A stretch of 64,000 nucleotides of DNA from Nitrososphaera sp. (GTDB lineage: Archaea > Thermoproteota > Nitrososphaeria > Nitrososphaerales > Nitrososphaeraceae): contig JAJUFP010000004.1 in the NCBI GenBank assembly GCA_029263715.1, forward strand, positions 153,710-217,709, read 5' to 3'. The notes beneath the pieces are model-generated. The model saw only the letters and a list, made by a program, of their open reading frames with translations, did no database searches and had not been told where the DNA came from. This document shows positions 1 to 10,300 of this stretch, piece by piece (position 1 is the first letter of the stretch; every line of letters begins with the position of its first letter). The position numbers and the translations under genes were made by a program.

Positions 1-1
1 G

Positions 2-1078
2 CGGCCGATAATAATGGCAGGCGGCGGCGTGATACTTTCAGGCGCCTTCCCGGAGCTTCAGGCGCTGGCAGAGTTGATGATGATTCCGGTGGTCACCACC
101 TTCAAGGGCAAGGGAGCGTTCCCGGAGAACCACCCTCTTGCCATGGGCCCCATAGGCATGCATGGCCATGCAGAGGCAAACAAGATAATCCTGGAAGCCG
201 ACTGCATACTGGCCGTCGGAGCCCGTTTTTCAGACAGGTCGGTGGGCAGGTTTGACGAATTTGGAAAGGGCATGAGCATCATCCACATGGACATTGACCC
301 GGCCGAGATAGGCAAGAACAAATCAGTGGACGTGGCCATTGTTGGGGACGTCAAGTCGTCGCTAAGAACCCTTGTCAAGTGGCTTTCAAAGAAGATAACC
401 AAGCGCGATGCAGAAGATCCGTGGCTTCGCAGAAGAAAGGAGCTCATACAGTACTACCAGGAGACCATAAAGGACTACCCCCGCGAGATCACGGCAAAAA
501 AGTCCATAAAGAAATTGCGGGAGCTGCTTCCGGCCAACGCCATCGCCACCACAGAAGTGGGGCAGTGCCAGATGTGGGCGTCTTTGCACTTCGACGTGAT
601 AACCCCGGGCACGTTCTTCAGCTCCACAGGGCTTGGAACCATGGGGTTTGGATTCCCCGCTTCCATCGGCGCCAAGGCCGCAAGGCCGCAGGTGCCGGTT
701 GTTGATATCGCAGGAGACGGCTCGTTTAACATGACAGAAAATTCGCTGGCAGTATCGGTGCTTGAAAAGTTGCCGGTGATCGTGTTTCTCATGAACAATT
801 ACATGCTGGGTATGGTTGCACAATGGCAGCGCACCTTCTACAACCGCAGGTACAGTGGCGTCCATCAGCACAGATGCCCAGATTACGTCAAGATAGCCGA
901 GGCGTATGGAGCACAGGGCATAAGAGCCCAGTCCATGGCGGAGCTGGAAAACGCGATCAAGACCGCCCTCAAGAGCGACGTGGCCACAGTGATAGACATA
1001 CCCATAGACCCAGATGAGGACGTGTACCCGTTTGTAGCTCCGGGAAGCAGCCTCAAGGACATGATAACAGGAGCGTAG
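2..1078 (+). CDS. ilvB: Acetolactate synthase large subunit, C-terminal part (5' end outside window)
   Basis: Frame open from window start; TPP-enzyme motifs (GDGSFNMTENSLAV, MGFGFPASIGAK); followed by the small subunit. Confidence 0.95.
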   Translation, partial: RPIIMAGGGVILSGAFPELQALAELMMIPVVTTFKGKGAFPENHPLAMGPIGMHGHAEANKIILEADCILAVGARFSDRSVGRFDEFGKGMSIIHMDIDPAEIGKNKSVDVAIVGDVKSSLRTLVKWLSKKITKRDAEDPWLRRRKELIQYYQETIKDYPREITAKKSIKKLRELLPANAIATTEVGQCQMWASLHFDVITPGTFFSSTGLGTMGFGFPASIGAKAARPQVPVVDIAGDGSFNMTENSLAVSVLEKLPVIVFLMNNYMLGMVAQWQRTFYNRRYSGVHQHRCPDYVKIAEAYGAQGIRAQSMAELENAIKTALKSDVATVIDIPIDPDEDVYPFVAPGSSLKDMITGA

Positions 1079-1082
1079 CAGA

Positions 1083-1583
1083 ATGTCCCAGAATGGATCT
1101 TGGTACATTGTCTCAGCGCTGGTAGAGAACAAGCCCGGCGTGCTTTTCAGGATCACGAACCTGTTCAGGGCGCGCAATTTCAACATCGACTCAATAACCG
1201 TGGGAATAACCGAGCAGCCGGATCTTTCACGCATGACCATAACCACCAAAAGCGATGAAAAGACCCTGGACCAGCTGGTCAAGCAGCTAAGAAAGCTGAT
1301 AGACGTAGTCGAGGTAAAGGTCCTAGACACTGACAAGTCTGTATTCCGTGAGCTTGCACTGATCAAGATGAAGGCAGTCGACCCCACCACCAGAAGCGAG
1401 ATAATGAATTACGCCAGCGTTTTCAGGGGCAACATCATAGACATAGGCAAGGAGACCATGACCGTCGAGATCACAGGAACTCCAGACAAGATAGATGCAT
1501 TTAAGAGTCTTGTCGAACAATATGGTATCACGCAATTGGCCAGGACAGGAGTCTCGGCTTTGCCAAGGGGAGCAGAACTATGA
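1083..1583 (+). CDS. ilvN: Acetolactate synthase small subunit (ACT domain)
   Basis: N-terminal ACT sequence VSALVENKPGVLFRITNLFRARNFNIDSITVG; adjacent to ilvB. Confidence 0.95.
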   Translation: MSQNGSWYIVSALVENKPGVLFRITNLFRARNFNIDSITVGITEQPDLSRMTITTKSDEKTLDQLVKQLRKLIDVVEVKVLDTDKSVFRELALIKMKAVDPTTRSEIMNYASVFRGNIIDIGKETMTVEITGTPDKIDAFKSLVEQYGITQLARTGVSALPRGAEL

Positions 1584-3088
1584 GCTCAGAAAAGGTAAGA
1601 ATCTTTGACACGACTTTAAGGGACGGGGAGCAGACGCCCGGCGTGACGGTAACGCCGGAACAAAAGCTGCAGATAGCCATCAAGCTTGACGAGCTTGGGG
1701 TAGACGCCATCGAGGCAGGGTTCCCCATAGTCTCGCACGGCGAGATGAAGGCCATCTCAGACATTGTCAAGCAGGGCCTGAAGGCAGAGATCTGCGGCCT
1801 TGCCAGAGCCACTGAAAACGATATCGACGCGGCCATCAAGTGCGGCCTGAATTACGTTCACACGTTCATTGCAACATCTGACATCCATTTGCAGTATAAG
1901 CTAAAGATGACCCGCGAGCAGGTGCTTGACCGGGCCGTCAAAGCCGTGGAATACGCCAAAAAGCACGGCCTCAGAGTAGAGTTCTCTGCAGAAGACGCCA
2001 CCAGGTCTGAAAGACCGTTTCTGTTGCAGATGTTCAAGGCAGTGACCGATGCCGGGGCCGACAGAATCGACATACCGGACACGGTGGGCTATGCCACTCC
2101 GCAGTACATCACCGAGCTGGTCAAGGACGTTAAAAACGCAACGCGGCTTCCAATCAGTATGCACTGCCATGATGATTTCGGCCTTGCTGTGGCCAACTCC
2201 ATTGCCGGCATCAACGCCGGTGCATCCTGTGCCCATGTCACCATAAACGGCCTTGGCGAGCGGGCCGGCAACGCGTCTTTGGAGGAGTTTGTCATGGCCC
2301 TTCAGTGCCTGTACAACAAGAGCCACAACATCAAGACCACGTCTTTGTATGAAGTATCCAGATTTGTTTCAAACACCATGGGAATTATCGTGCAGCCAAA
2401 CAAGGCGATAATCGGCGAAAACGCCTTCGGTCACGAATCCGGAATACACACGCATGGCATACTCAACAACCCCCTTACCTATGAACCCATAAGCCCGGAA
2501 CTTGTCGGCCGCAAAAGATGGCTGCAGGCAGGCAAGCATGCCGGAGCGCACGGCATCAAGGCAATGCTAGAGGAGTTTGGGATAAGCCCGACAGATGACC
2601 AGTTGCACGTCATAGTCGAGAAGCAGAAGAACATGGCAGACAAGGGCAAGTCTATAACAACTGCAGAATTGCTGGCCGTCGCCGGTGAGGTCATGCACAA
2701 CAGCCAGTTTGAAGAACGGTTCAAGCTGTATGACTTTCACATAGTAACAGGAATGAACATCATACCCACGGCGGTAGTCAGGCTAAACGCTGAAGGAAAG
2801 GACCTCATCGCTTCTGAAATAGGCGTGGGCCCGGTAGATGCAGCGTTAAAGGCCATACAAAAGATAGCAGGGGAGGTGGCCAGCATCAAGATCCGCGAAT
2901 ACAAGCTGGATTCGATAACCGGCGGCTCTGACGCCATGGCAGAGGTATCGGTCAAAGTCGAGGACAAGAACGGCAACATTGTTTCTGCAAGGAAGGCAAA
3001 CGAGGACATTGTCGTTGCGTCCGTCGAGGCCATGATGGACGCCATCAACAAGGTTCTGCTCAAAAAAGTGCTTTACTCAAAAAGCTAG
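1580..3088 (+). CDS. leuA: 2-isopropylmalate synthase family protein
   Basis: FDTTLRDGEQTPG, HCHDDFGLAVAN, GERAGN motifs; C-terminal LeuA dimer-like domain; overlaps ilvN end. Confidence 0.92.
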   Translation: MSSEKVRIFDTTLRDGEQTPGVTVTPEQKLQIAIKLDELGVDAIEAGFPIVSHGEMKAISDIVKQGLKAEICGLARATENDIDAAIKCGLNYVHTFIATSDIHLQYKLKMTREQVLDRAVKAVEYAKKHGLRVEFSAEDATRSERPFLLQMFKAVTDAGADRIDIPDTVGYATPQYITELVKDVKNATRLPISMHCHDDFGLAVANSIAGINAGASCAHVTINGLGERAGNASLEEFVMALQCLYNKSHNIKTTSLYEVSRFVSNTMGIIVQPNKAIIGENAFGHESGIHTHGILNNPLTYEPISPELVGRKRWLQAGKHAGAHGIKAMLEEFGISPTDDQLHVIVEKQKNMADKGKSITTAELLAVAGEVMHNSQFEERFKLYDFHIVTGMNIIPTAVVRLNAEGKDLIASEIGVGPVDAALKAIQKIAGEVASIKIREYKLDSITGGSDAMAEVSVKVEDKNGNIVSARKANEDIVVASVEAMMDAINKVLLKKVLYSKS

Positions 3089-3106
3089 AGACCCGCCGTG
3101 ATCTGA

Positions 3107-4132
3107 TTGGCAAGATACAATCTTTCGCTGATAACAGGAGACGGCATAGGCCCGGAGCTTACCGCCTCGGCAAAGAAGATCCTTGAGGCCATAAGCGATA
3201 ACTCGTCAACCAAGTTTTCCATAACTGAAGTGGAGGCCGGGGACGCAGCGCTGGCAAAGCACGGAAAAGCCCTTCCAGACTTGACGGTGGACATCATCAA
3301 AAAATCAGACGCCTGCCTGAAGGGCCCGGTGGGCGAAAGTGCTGCCGATGTGATAATAGTTCTCCGGCGCATGTTTGACCTGTACGCAAACGTTAGGCCT
3401 GCCAAGTCTTACCCCAACATACCGGCGCTCTCAGACAAAGTCGACATGGTGACGGTCCGGGAAAATACAGAGGACCTGTACCTTGGCCTGGAGTTCAATG
3501 TCGACCCAAACACGGTCGTGGGCCTGAGGGTAACTTCAGAAAGAGCCTCGCGCAGAATAGCAGAATACGCCTTCAAGACGGCCGCAATCAGGGATGGCAA
3601 GCGCAAGGTCGTGGCAGTGCACAAGGCCAACGTCATGCGCAAGGGCGACGGCCTGTTTGCCGCAACGTGCAGAGACGTGGCAAAGAAATATCCGGAAATA
3701 CAGTACAGCGAGATGTACGTCGATGCAGCATCCATGAACCTTATCCGCAACCCGGAGGATTTTGATGTCATAGTAACTACCAACCTGTTTGGAGACATAC
3801 TCTCAGACGAGGCCGCGCAGGTAGTCGGCGGCCTTGGCATGGGGCCGGCGGCCAACATTGGCGAGAGCTTTGCACTATTTGAGCCTGTTCACGGGGCGGC
3901 CTTTGATATTGCAGGAAAGAATGTTGCCAACCCGTCATCCATACTGCTGTCATCCAAGATGATGCTGGAATGGATTGCAGACAAGTACAGCGACAAAAAG
4001 GCTTCCGAGGAAGGCAAGCGTATAGAGGATGCCATAGTAAGATTGCTGGGTCAGAACAAGAAAACAAAGGATATCGGCGGCAGTCTGACCACCACGGAAT
4101 TCACCGATCTTGTGGCAAGAGCCATGTACTAA
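3107..4132 (+). CDS. leuB: Isopropylmalate/isocitrate dehydrogenase family protein
   Basis: LITGDGIGPEL, NLFGDILSDEAAQVVGGLGMGPAANIG; TTG start; follows leuA. Confidence 0.88.
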   Translation: MARYNLSLITGDGIGPELTASAKKILEAISDNSSTKFSITEVEAGDAALAKHGKALPDLTVDIIKKSDACLKGPVGESAADVIIVLRRMFDLYANVRPAKSYPNIPALSDKVDMVTVRENTEDLYLGLEFNVDPNTVVGLRVTSERASRRIAEYAFKTAAIRDGKRKVVAVHKANVMRKGDGLFAATCRDVAKKYPEIQYSEMYVDAASMNLIRNPEDFDVIVTTNLFGDILSDEAAQVVGGLGMGPAANIGESFALFEPVHGAAFDIAGKNVANPSSILLSSKMMLEWIADKYSDKKASEEGKRIEDAIVRLLGQNKKTKDIGGSLTTTEFTDLVARAMY

Positions 4133-4506
4133 TCTGCTCTAGGCGCGCGCCTCTGCCATGCAAAAAGCATGAACATGAAGGGGATCGTCATGATGGCCGT
4201 GGCAATGATGACTGGCTGAAAGACCGTCAAGTCCGGGTTGTATCCAAAGGCGTGCATGAAGGGGATTGGGAACACCATAAATATCCAGAAGGCGGAGATT
4301 ATTCCCAGAATCCATACGTTTCTCCTGATCACGGCTGCAAAGCTGATCTTGTTTACATTGTTTCGATGGCACTGAATGCACTTGACAGTCATCGTGCTTC
4401 CTGTCACGTCTGGAGGTGTTATGCATGAGGTGCAGATCTTGTTCTGGCAGAAATAACATTTCTTTTCTGCAAACCTGGATCCGCACACGGAGCAGCTGGC
4501 CATCAA
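4129..4506 (-). CDS. Zinc-ribbon plus two-TM small membrane protein, hypothetical
   Basis: CSVCGSRFAEKKCYFCQNKIC cysteine pairs and two hydrophobic segments. Confidence 0.7.
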   Translation of the reverse strand: MMASCSVCGSRFAEKKCYFCQNKICTSCITPPDVTGSTMTVKCIQCHRNNVNKISFAAVIRRNVWILGIISAFWIFMVFPIPFMHAFGYNPDLTVFQPVIIATAIMTIPFMFMLFAWQRRAPRAD

Positions 4507-4674
4507 TCAGAGTTATCCAACAGTATTATTTATTCAACACTGATGAAATCGTGCACACTTTGCATGCGGTTTGTATGCACACAAAGCAAAATGCAGATTT
4601 AGAGAATTCCCGAGAAATAATTTTTCAAAGCAAGACTTAAATTTCCTCTTCAAAACAGATGGTGAGGGTCAAAA

Positions 4675-5892
4675 ATTCCGACACTTCAACAGACCTATAC
4701 CGGCTATGCAGCCAAGCTGATGCTGGAAGACGGTACTATTTTTGAAGGCACTGGCTTTGGCTATCCAACCGAAATTGCCGGCGAGGTTGTTTTCAACACA
4801 GGGATGGTCGGGTATACCGAGACTCTGACAGATCCGTCGTACCGCGGTCAGATTCTTTGCATGACCTACCCGCTGATAGGCAACTACGGCGTTCCAAGCT
4901 TTGACATTAAAGACGAGTACGGCCTGCCCAAGTACTTTGAGTCAGACAAGATCCAAGTCAAGGCTCTTTTGATACATGACCTTTCAGACGTTGCAAGCCA
5001 TTGGACCTGTACAAAGACTCTGGACCAGTGGCTGTACGAGGAAAAGATACCCGGCGTCTATGGAATTGACACGCGTGAGCTGACAAAGAAACTGCGCGTG
5101 CACGGCGTGATGATGGGAGTCGTTTCAGTCTCAGACAAAGGCCCGGTGGACAATGCAAGGCTCAAAAAGCTGGTTGCAGGCGCCAAATACGAGGGTCTTA
5201 ACTTCATGCCTGAGGTTTCAACTTCTGAAGTCAGGGAGTACGGCGACAAGGACAAGGATTGTGTCGTCCTTTTGGATACTGGCACCAAGTACAGCATCAT
5301 CCGAAACATCATGCGCACCGGCTACAGGGCAGTCCGTATGCCGTGGGATGCGTCGTATGACCAGATAATGTCGTACAAGCCCAAAGGTGTTGTGGTAAGC
5401 AATGGACCAGGGGATCCAAAGGTCTGCACCAGCACCATCAAGACGGCATCAAAACTCATCAAGACATCAACGCCAACGCTGGGCATATGCCTTGGAAACC
5501 AGATACTTGCGCTGGCCGGCGGGGCAGACACTTACAAATTAAAGTTCGGCCACAGGGGTCAGAACAAGCCCTGTGTTGATTTGCGTGACAACCAAGCGTA
5601 TGTTACAAGCCAGAATCACGGTTACGGAATCGATCCAAAAAGCCTTGAAGGGACCGGCTTTAAGGTCTGGTTCTCAAACGCCGACGACGATACTGTGGAG
5701 GGAATCGAGCATTCCACAAAGCCGGTGATAGCGGTGCAATTCCATCCTGAAGCATCGCCTGGTCCCTACGACTGCATGTTTGTGTTTGACAGATTCAAGC
5801 AGATAATAGATTCAGGCCGCATAACAGACGGCGTAAAAGAGGCCGCCAAAAAGAAATCAAAAGGGGGGAGGAAGAGAGTCGCCAAAAGATGA
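4675..5892 (+). CDS. carA: Carbamoyl-phosphate synthase small subunit (first ATG of track at 4720; conserved coding extends upstream, see findings)
   Basis: GEVVFNTGMVGYTETLTDPSY, LGICLGNQILALAGGA, QFHPEASPGPYD; upstream IPTLQQTYTGYAAKL in the same frame. Confidence 0.93.
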   Translation: MPTLQQTYTGYAAKLMLEDGTIFEGTGFGYPTEIAGEVVFNTGMVGYTETLTDPSYRGQILCMTYPLIGNYGVPSFDIKDEYGLPKYFESDKIQVKALLIHDLSDVASHWTCTKTLDQWLYEEKIPGVYGIDTRELTKKLRVHGVMMGVVSVSDKGPVDNARLKKLVAGAKYEGLNFMPEVSTSEVREYGDKDKDCVVLLDTGTKYSIIRNIMRTGYRAVRMPWDASYDQIMSYKPKGVVVSNGPGDPKVCTSTIKTASKLIKTSTPTLGICLGNQILALAGGADTYKLKFGHRGQNKPCVDLRDNQAYVTSQNHGYGIDPKSLEGTGFKVWFSNADDDTVEGIEHSTKPVIAVQFHPEASPGPYDCMFVFDRFKQIIDSGRITDGVKEAAKKKSKGGRKRVAKR

Positions 5893-8800
5893 GACCATAA
5901 AGAAGGTTCTTGTTCTCGGAAGCGGGGCAATCAAGATCGGAGAAGCAGGCGAAAGCCAGTAGCCTTGTGGGCCTGGCCGCAAATTTGACTACTCCGGTTC
6001 TCAATGCCTCAAGGCGCTGGCCGAGGAAGGAATCAAGAGTGTCCTGATAAACCCCAACATAGCCACGATACAGACAGACACACGGTTTGCCGACAAGGTG
6101 TATCCGGTCCCCATAAACACCGACTACGTGGAGAAGGTGATCCAAGAAGAAAAGCCGGACTCTATAATGCTGGGCTTTGGCGGGCAGACGGCCCTAAACT
6201 GCGGAGTGGCCCTGCACGAGCGGGGCATACTGCAAAAGTACGGAATCAGGGTTCTTGGAACCCAGATAAACGGCATAGAGATCACAGAGGACAGGCAGCT
6301 GTTCAAGGATGCCATGGCTAAGAGCAACGTTCCGGTTCTCCAGAGCCATGCCGTAAATTCCATCGAGGAGGCCAAAAAGGCAGCAAACGAGATAGGATAC
6401 CCGGTCATCATACGGGTGGCATACACCCTTGGCGGGCGCGGCGGCGGAGTTGCATACAACGAACTGGACCTTGAAGAAATTGTGCAGCGCGGCCTCAACC
6501 TGAGCATGGTGCACCAGGTCCTCATTGAAAAGTACGTAGGCCACTGGAAGCAGATAGAGTACGAGGTCATGCGGGACTATAGCGGCAACAGCATCATCGT
6601 CTGCAACATGGAAAACGTGCTTTCCATGCGCGTGCACACCGGCGACAACATCGTCATCGCGCCGTCGCAGACCCTGAACAACTTTGAATACCACATGCTC
6701 CGGTCCGCTGCAATACGCGCCGTAAGCCACTGCGGTATAGTGGGTGAATGCAACATCCAGTTTGCCCTGGACCCCACGTCGGAGCAGTACACGGCCATAG
6801 AGATAAACGCAAGGCTTTCCAGATCCTCGGCCCTTGCCAGCAAGGCCACCGGCTACCCGCTGGCGTACATGGCTGCCAAGATCGCTCTTGGGTACACCTT
6901 GCCAGAACTTCTCAACAAAATAACCAAGGTAACGACGGCCTGCTTTGAGCCGTCCCTTGACTACGTGGTCCTCAAGATGCCGAGGTGGGACTTTAGCAAG
7001 TTTGAGCTGGTAAAGCGCAAGCTTGGAAGCGCGATGAAGTCCGTCGGCGAGGTGATGGCCATCGGCAGGAACTTTGAGGAGGTGCTGCAGAAGGCCATAC
7101 GGATGTCGTCTATAGGCAAGGACGGCCTCGTGGCCAATGGAAACAGTCACCAAGAAACAGACATCGAACGGATTGAACAGGCGCTGCTGCAGCCAAACGA
7201 CGAGATAATCTTTGCCGTGGTGCAGGCCATGAAGGCCGGCATGAGCATTGAGCGCATCTACCAGCTCTCGGCCATCGATCCGTGGTTCCTGACAAAGATA
7301 AAGAACATCGTGGAGATGGAAGAGCAGCTCATCAAGGCCGGCAACTTTGACCCAGAGGTTGTCAGGAAGGCCAAAAAGATCGGTTTTTCAGACCGGCAGA
7401 TAGCCCGCTGCTTCAACTCGGACGAGATGCAGGTAAGAAGCCTGCGGGAGAAAGCAGGGATAAGGCCAGTTGTCAAACAGATAGACACCCTGGCTGCTGA
7501 ATGGCCAGCCAAGACCAACTACCTGTACCTGACGTACGGCGGCATTGCCGACGACGTAGTGGTCAAGGACGTCAAAAACAAGAGCAGGATGATAGTGCTT
7601 GGCGCCGGGCCGTACAGGATTGGAAGCAGCGTCGAGTTTGACTGGGGCACCGTCAACATGGTCTGGGGCCTCAAGGAAAACGGCGTCAAAGAGATATCGG
7701 TCATCAACTGCAACCCGGAGACCGTTTCAACCGACTACGACATCTGCGACCGGCTTTACTTTGAAGAGCTTACACTTGAGCGCGTCCTGGACATCTGCGA
7801 CAAGGAGCATCCCACAGGCATCGTTACCTGTGTCGGCGGCCAGACAGCTAACAACCTGACCCCCAAGCTGGCCAAGAACGGTATAAAGATAATCGGGACC
7901 AGCAGCGAGGATGTTGATAGGGCAGAGGACAGGGCCAAGTTCGGGCAGCTCTTGGACCAAGTGGGAATCAAGCAACCGGCCTGGAGCAAGTTTACCAGCC
8001 TTGCAGAGGCAAAGGGATTTGCAGAGTCTGTCGGCTATCCTGTCTTGGTAAGGCCATCATACGTTCTAAGTGGGGCGGCAATGAAGGTAGTCTGGGGCGA
8101 TCAGCAGCTGGAACGCTTCCTTACCGACGCCACCAACGTCAGCCCGGACCACCCGGTGGTCATCAGCAAGTTCCTGCAGGATGCTGCCGAAGTGGAGGTT
8201 GACGCAGTGGCCGACGGCAAGGACGTCGTTATCGGCGCGATAATAGAGCACATCGATAACGCCGGCATACATTCCGGTGATGCCATGATGTGCATACCAC
8301 CTTGGAGACTAGACAGAAACACCATAGACACCATAACCGATTATACAGTCAGAATAGGCCGGTCGCTCAACGTCAAGGGACCTTTTAACATACAGTACCT
8401 GGTCAAAGACGACCAGGTTTCGGTGATAGAGGCCAACGTCAGGGCATCACGTTCGATGCCGTTTGTGTCAAAGTTTGCTGGCCTTAACCTGATCAACCTA
8501 GCGGCAAAGGCCATGCTTGGACGGCCGCTTCCCGCCTCGGCCAAGGACCTCTGGCTCAAAGCCCCCGGCTTTGGAGTCAAGGTGCCGCAGTTCTCCTTCA
8601 TGCAGCTGGAGGGCTCTGACATCGTCTTGGGAGTAGAGATGCAGTCCACCGGCGAGGTGGCCTGCTTTGGCAGCAGCTTCTACGATGCCCTGTCCAAGGC
8701 GTACATGGCTGCGGGATACTCGCTTCCCCTGTCGGGCTCTGCACTGATAACCATCGGTGGCCAGAAGAATAAGGAGAAGCTGCTTCCGCTGATATCCATG

Positions 8801-9163
8801 ATAACTTCGATGAACTACAAGATCTTGGCCACAGAGCACACCGCCGAGTTCATGGAGAACAACAAGGTCAAGGATGTGCAGCTGGTGCACAAGATAAGCG
8901 AGCCAAACCGCAAGCCCAACATCGCAGACTTGCTGTACGAACGCAAGATCGATTTCATAATAAACATCCCGGCCACCTCGACCATTGAAAAGTACGTTGG
9001 GATGCTGTACGACGAGTACCAGATCCGAAGAAAGGCCGTCGAGATGGGAGTTCCAGTGCTGACGACGGCCGAGTCTGCCAGCTCCTTTATCAAGACGCTG
9101 CAGTGGCTCAGAAGCAACACCCCAAAGCTTGGGCCGCTTGGCAACTATGTCAAGCTTGACTAG
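5891..9163 (+). CDS. carB: Carbamoyl-phosphate synthase large subunit; 5' region contains an in-frame UAG within a 30-nt insertion; ORF track begins at GTG 6098
   Basis: Translation of the 5891 frame gives [21 protein letters not shown][SQ*PCGPGRK][16 protein letters not shown], then intact ATP-grasp domains to 9163. Confidence 0.93.
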
Positions 9164-9915
9164 AGCACGTTCTGCAGTACGGAAGTATCTCCAACTATCG
9201 AGCCGTCTAAAGTAACTACCATGCACTTTTGCACCGCGCTGTCCTGCTCAAGTATCCTGGAGATTATTGGCGACAAGGATCTCCGCGGGCTTCTTTCGCC
9301 AGAAGTGTACAGGTACTTGTTGAAGCTTGGCACTACTACAATATCCATAGTGCCATCTTCAGAAAATATAGAGTTCTTGTCCACCTGCAGGTAGACCCAG
9401 ACTCGCTGGCCGTTGACTATGCTTCCTTTCTTTGTAAAGACAGGATGCAGGTGACCCATCACTATCCTGCTGACGTTTGAGCGAGCATCAGACGGCATGC
9501 TGTGGCCGTGGACAAACAGCGTATCGCCAAGAACCATGCCCCTGCTGCTGATGACGTTTACCGACTCTGGAACCAGGTGCCGTATGTTGCCGTCATGGTT
9601 GCCGGGAACCAGATAAACGTCAGCTTTAGATGCCAGCTTTTTAAAAAAGCCGGGAATTTCGTCCCATTCCTGCTTGCTTATGGACCCGACAGAATTCTTG
9701 ATATCGCCAAGCAGTATCAGGCCCTGCGCTTTTTCTGATTCAACTATTGAAAGCAGGTCCTCGGCCATCTCCTGGACAAGGCTTGAGCGGACCGTGATAC
9801 CCTTCGACCCAAGCTCTGACTCCAGTCCTATGTGCAGGTCAGAGACCGCGATGTAGCGCTTGTTTTCGTCATCCAGCAAAAGCGCAGCGTGTGGGTGCAG
9901 CGGGCGAACCTTCAA
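9160..9915 (-). CDS. Metallophosphoesterase (calcineurin-like)
   Basis: AVSDLHIGLE, LLGDIKNSVG, VPGNHDGNI, VHGHSMP, GHLHPVF motifs. Confidence 0.9.
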   Translation of the reverse strand: MKVRPLHPHAALLLDDENKRYIAVSDLHIGLESELGSKGITVRSSLVQEMAEDLLSIVESEKAQGLILLGDIKNSVGSISKQEWDEIPGFFKKLASKADVYLVPGNHDGNIRHLVPESVNVISSRGMVLGDTLFVHGHSMPSDARSNVSRIVMGHLHPVFTKKGSIVNGQRVWVYLQVDKNSIFSEDGTMDIVVVPSFNKYLYTSGERSPRRSLSPIISRILEQDSAVQKCMVVTLDGSIVGDTSVLQNVL

Positions 9916-9960
9916 CTTGCAGCTTTATATCACGAATCGCGCAAATAAATCACTCGAAGG

Positions 9961-10260
9961 TTGTCAGAACAGACCGAGACTGGAAGCGTGAAATTGATGG
10001 TCTTCAGGCCCAGCGGGAAAAAGATCTGGACCGTCGTTGGCAAGGACAACGAATACTGGGTTGACCCTGAGACGGAATTCTGCTCCTGCAACAGCTTTTA
10101 CTTCAAGACCCTGTCTGGCGGAGAACCCTGCTACCATATCAGGGCCGTGAAAAAAAGCATGCAAAACGGCATTGGCGCAATAGAATTTGACGATGAAGAT
10201 TATCTGCGGATCCTTCAGGCCGTTGCAGAGGACGCTGAAAAGTTCCTGCTGCGCAGGTAA
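9961..10260 (+). CDS. SWIM-type zinc finger small protein
   Basis: Pattern CxC...CxH (FCSCNSFYFKTLSGGEPCYHI); TTG start. Confidence 0.7.
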   Translation: MSEQTETGSVKLMVFRPSGKKIWTVVGKDNEYWVDPETEFCSCNSFYFKTLSGGEPCYHIRAVKKSMQNGIGAIEFDDEDYLRILQAVAEDAEKFLLRR

Positions 10261-10300
10261 GCAGTCAAGCAATTTATTATCCAGCAGTTTTTACCCGGCT

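Noticed and set aside
386-1390. 334-aa minus-strand ORF antisense to ilvB/ilvN
   Set aside because: Lies opposite clearly conserved genes; low-plausibility composition; GC-driven antisense ORF
5945-5986. T4 gene 60-type ribosome bypass in carB
   Set aside because: No matching take-off and landing codons 30 nt apart (GAA/AAA, GGC/CGC, GCA/GGC), so kept only as a remote option
5930-6000. Canonical BHB intron at the carB insertion
   Set aside because: The three splice registers compatible with restoring AGE-FDY do not give two 3-nt bulges around a 4-bp helix; only a simple hairpin with a 6-nt bulge forms
6194-7153. 319-aa minus-strand ORF antisense to carB
   Set aside because: Opposite well-conserved ATP-grasp sequence; no recognisable motifs
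8498-9226. 242-aa minus-strand ORF antisense to carB
   Set aside because: Same reason; spurious antisense ORF
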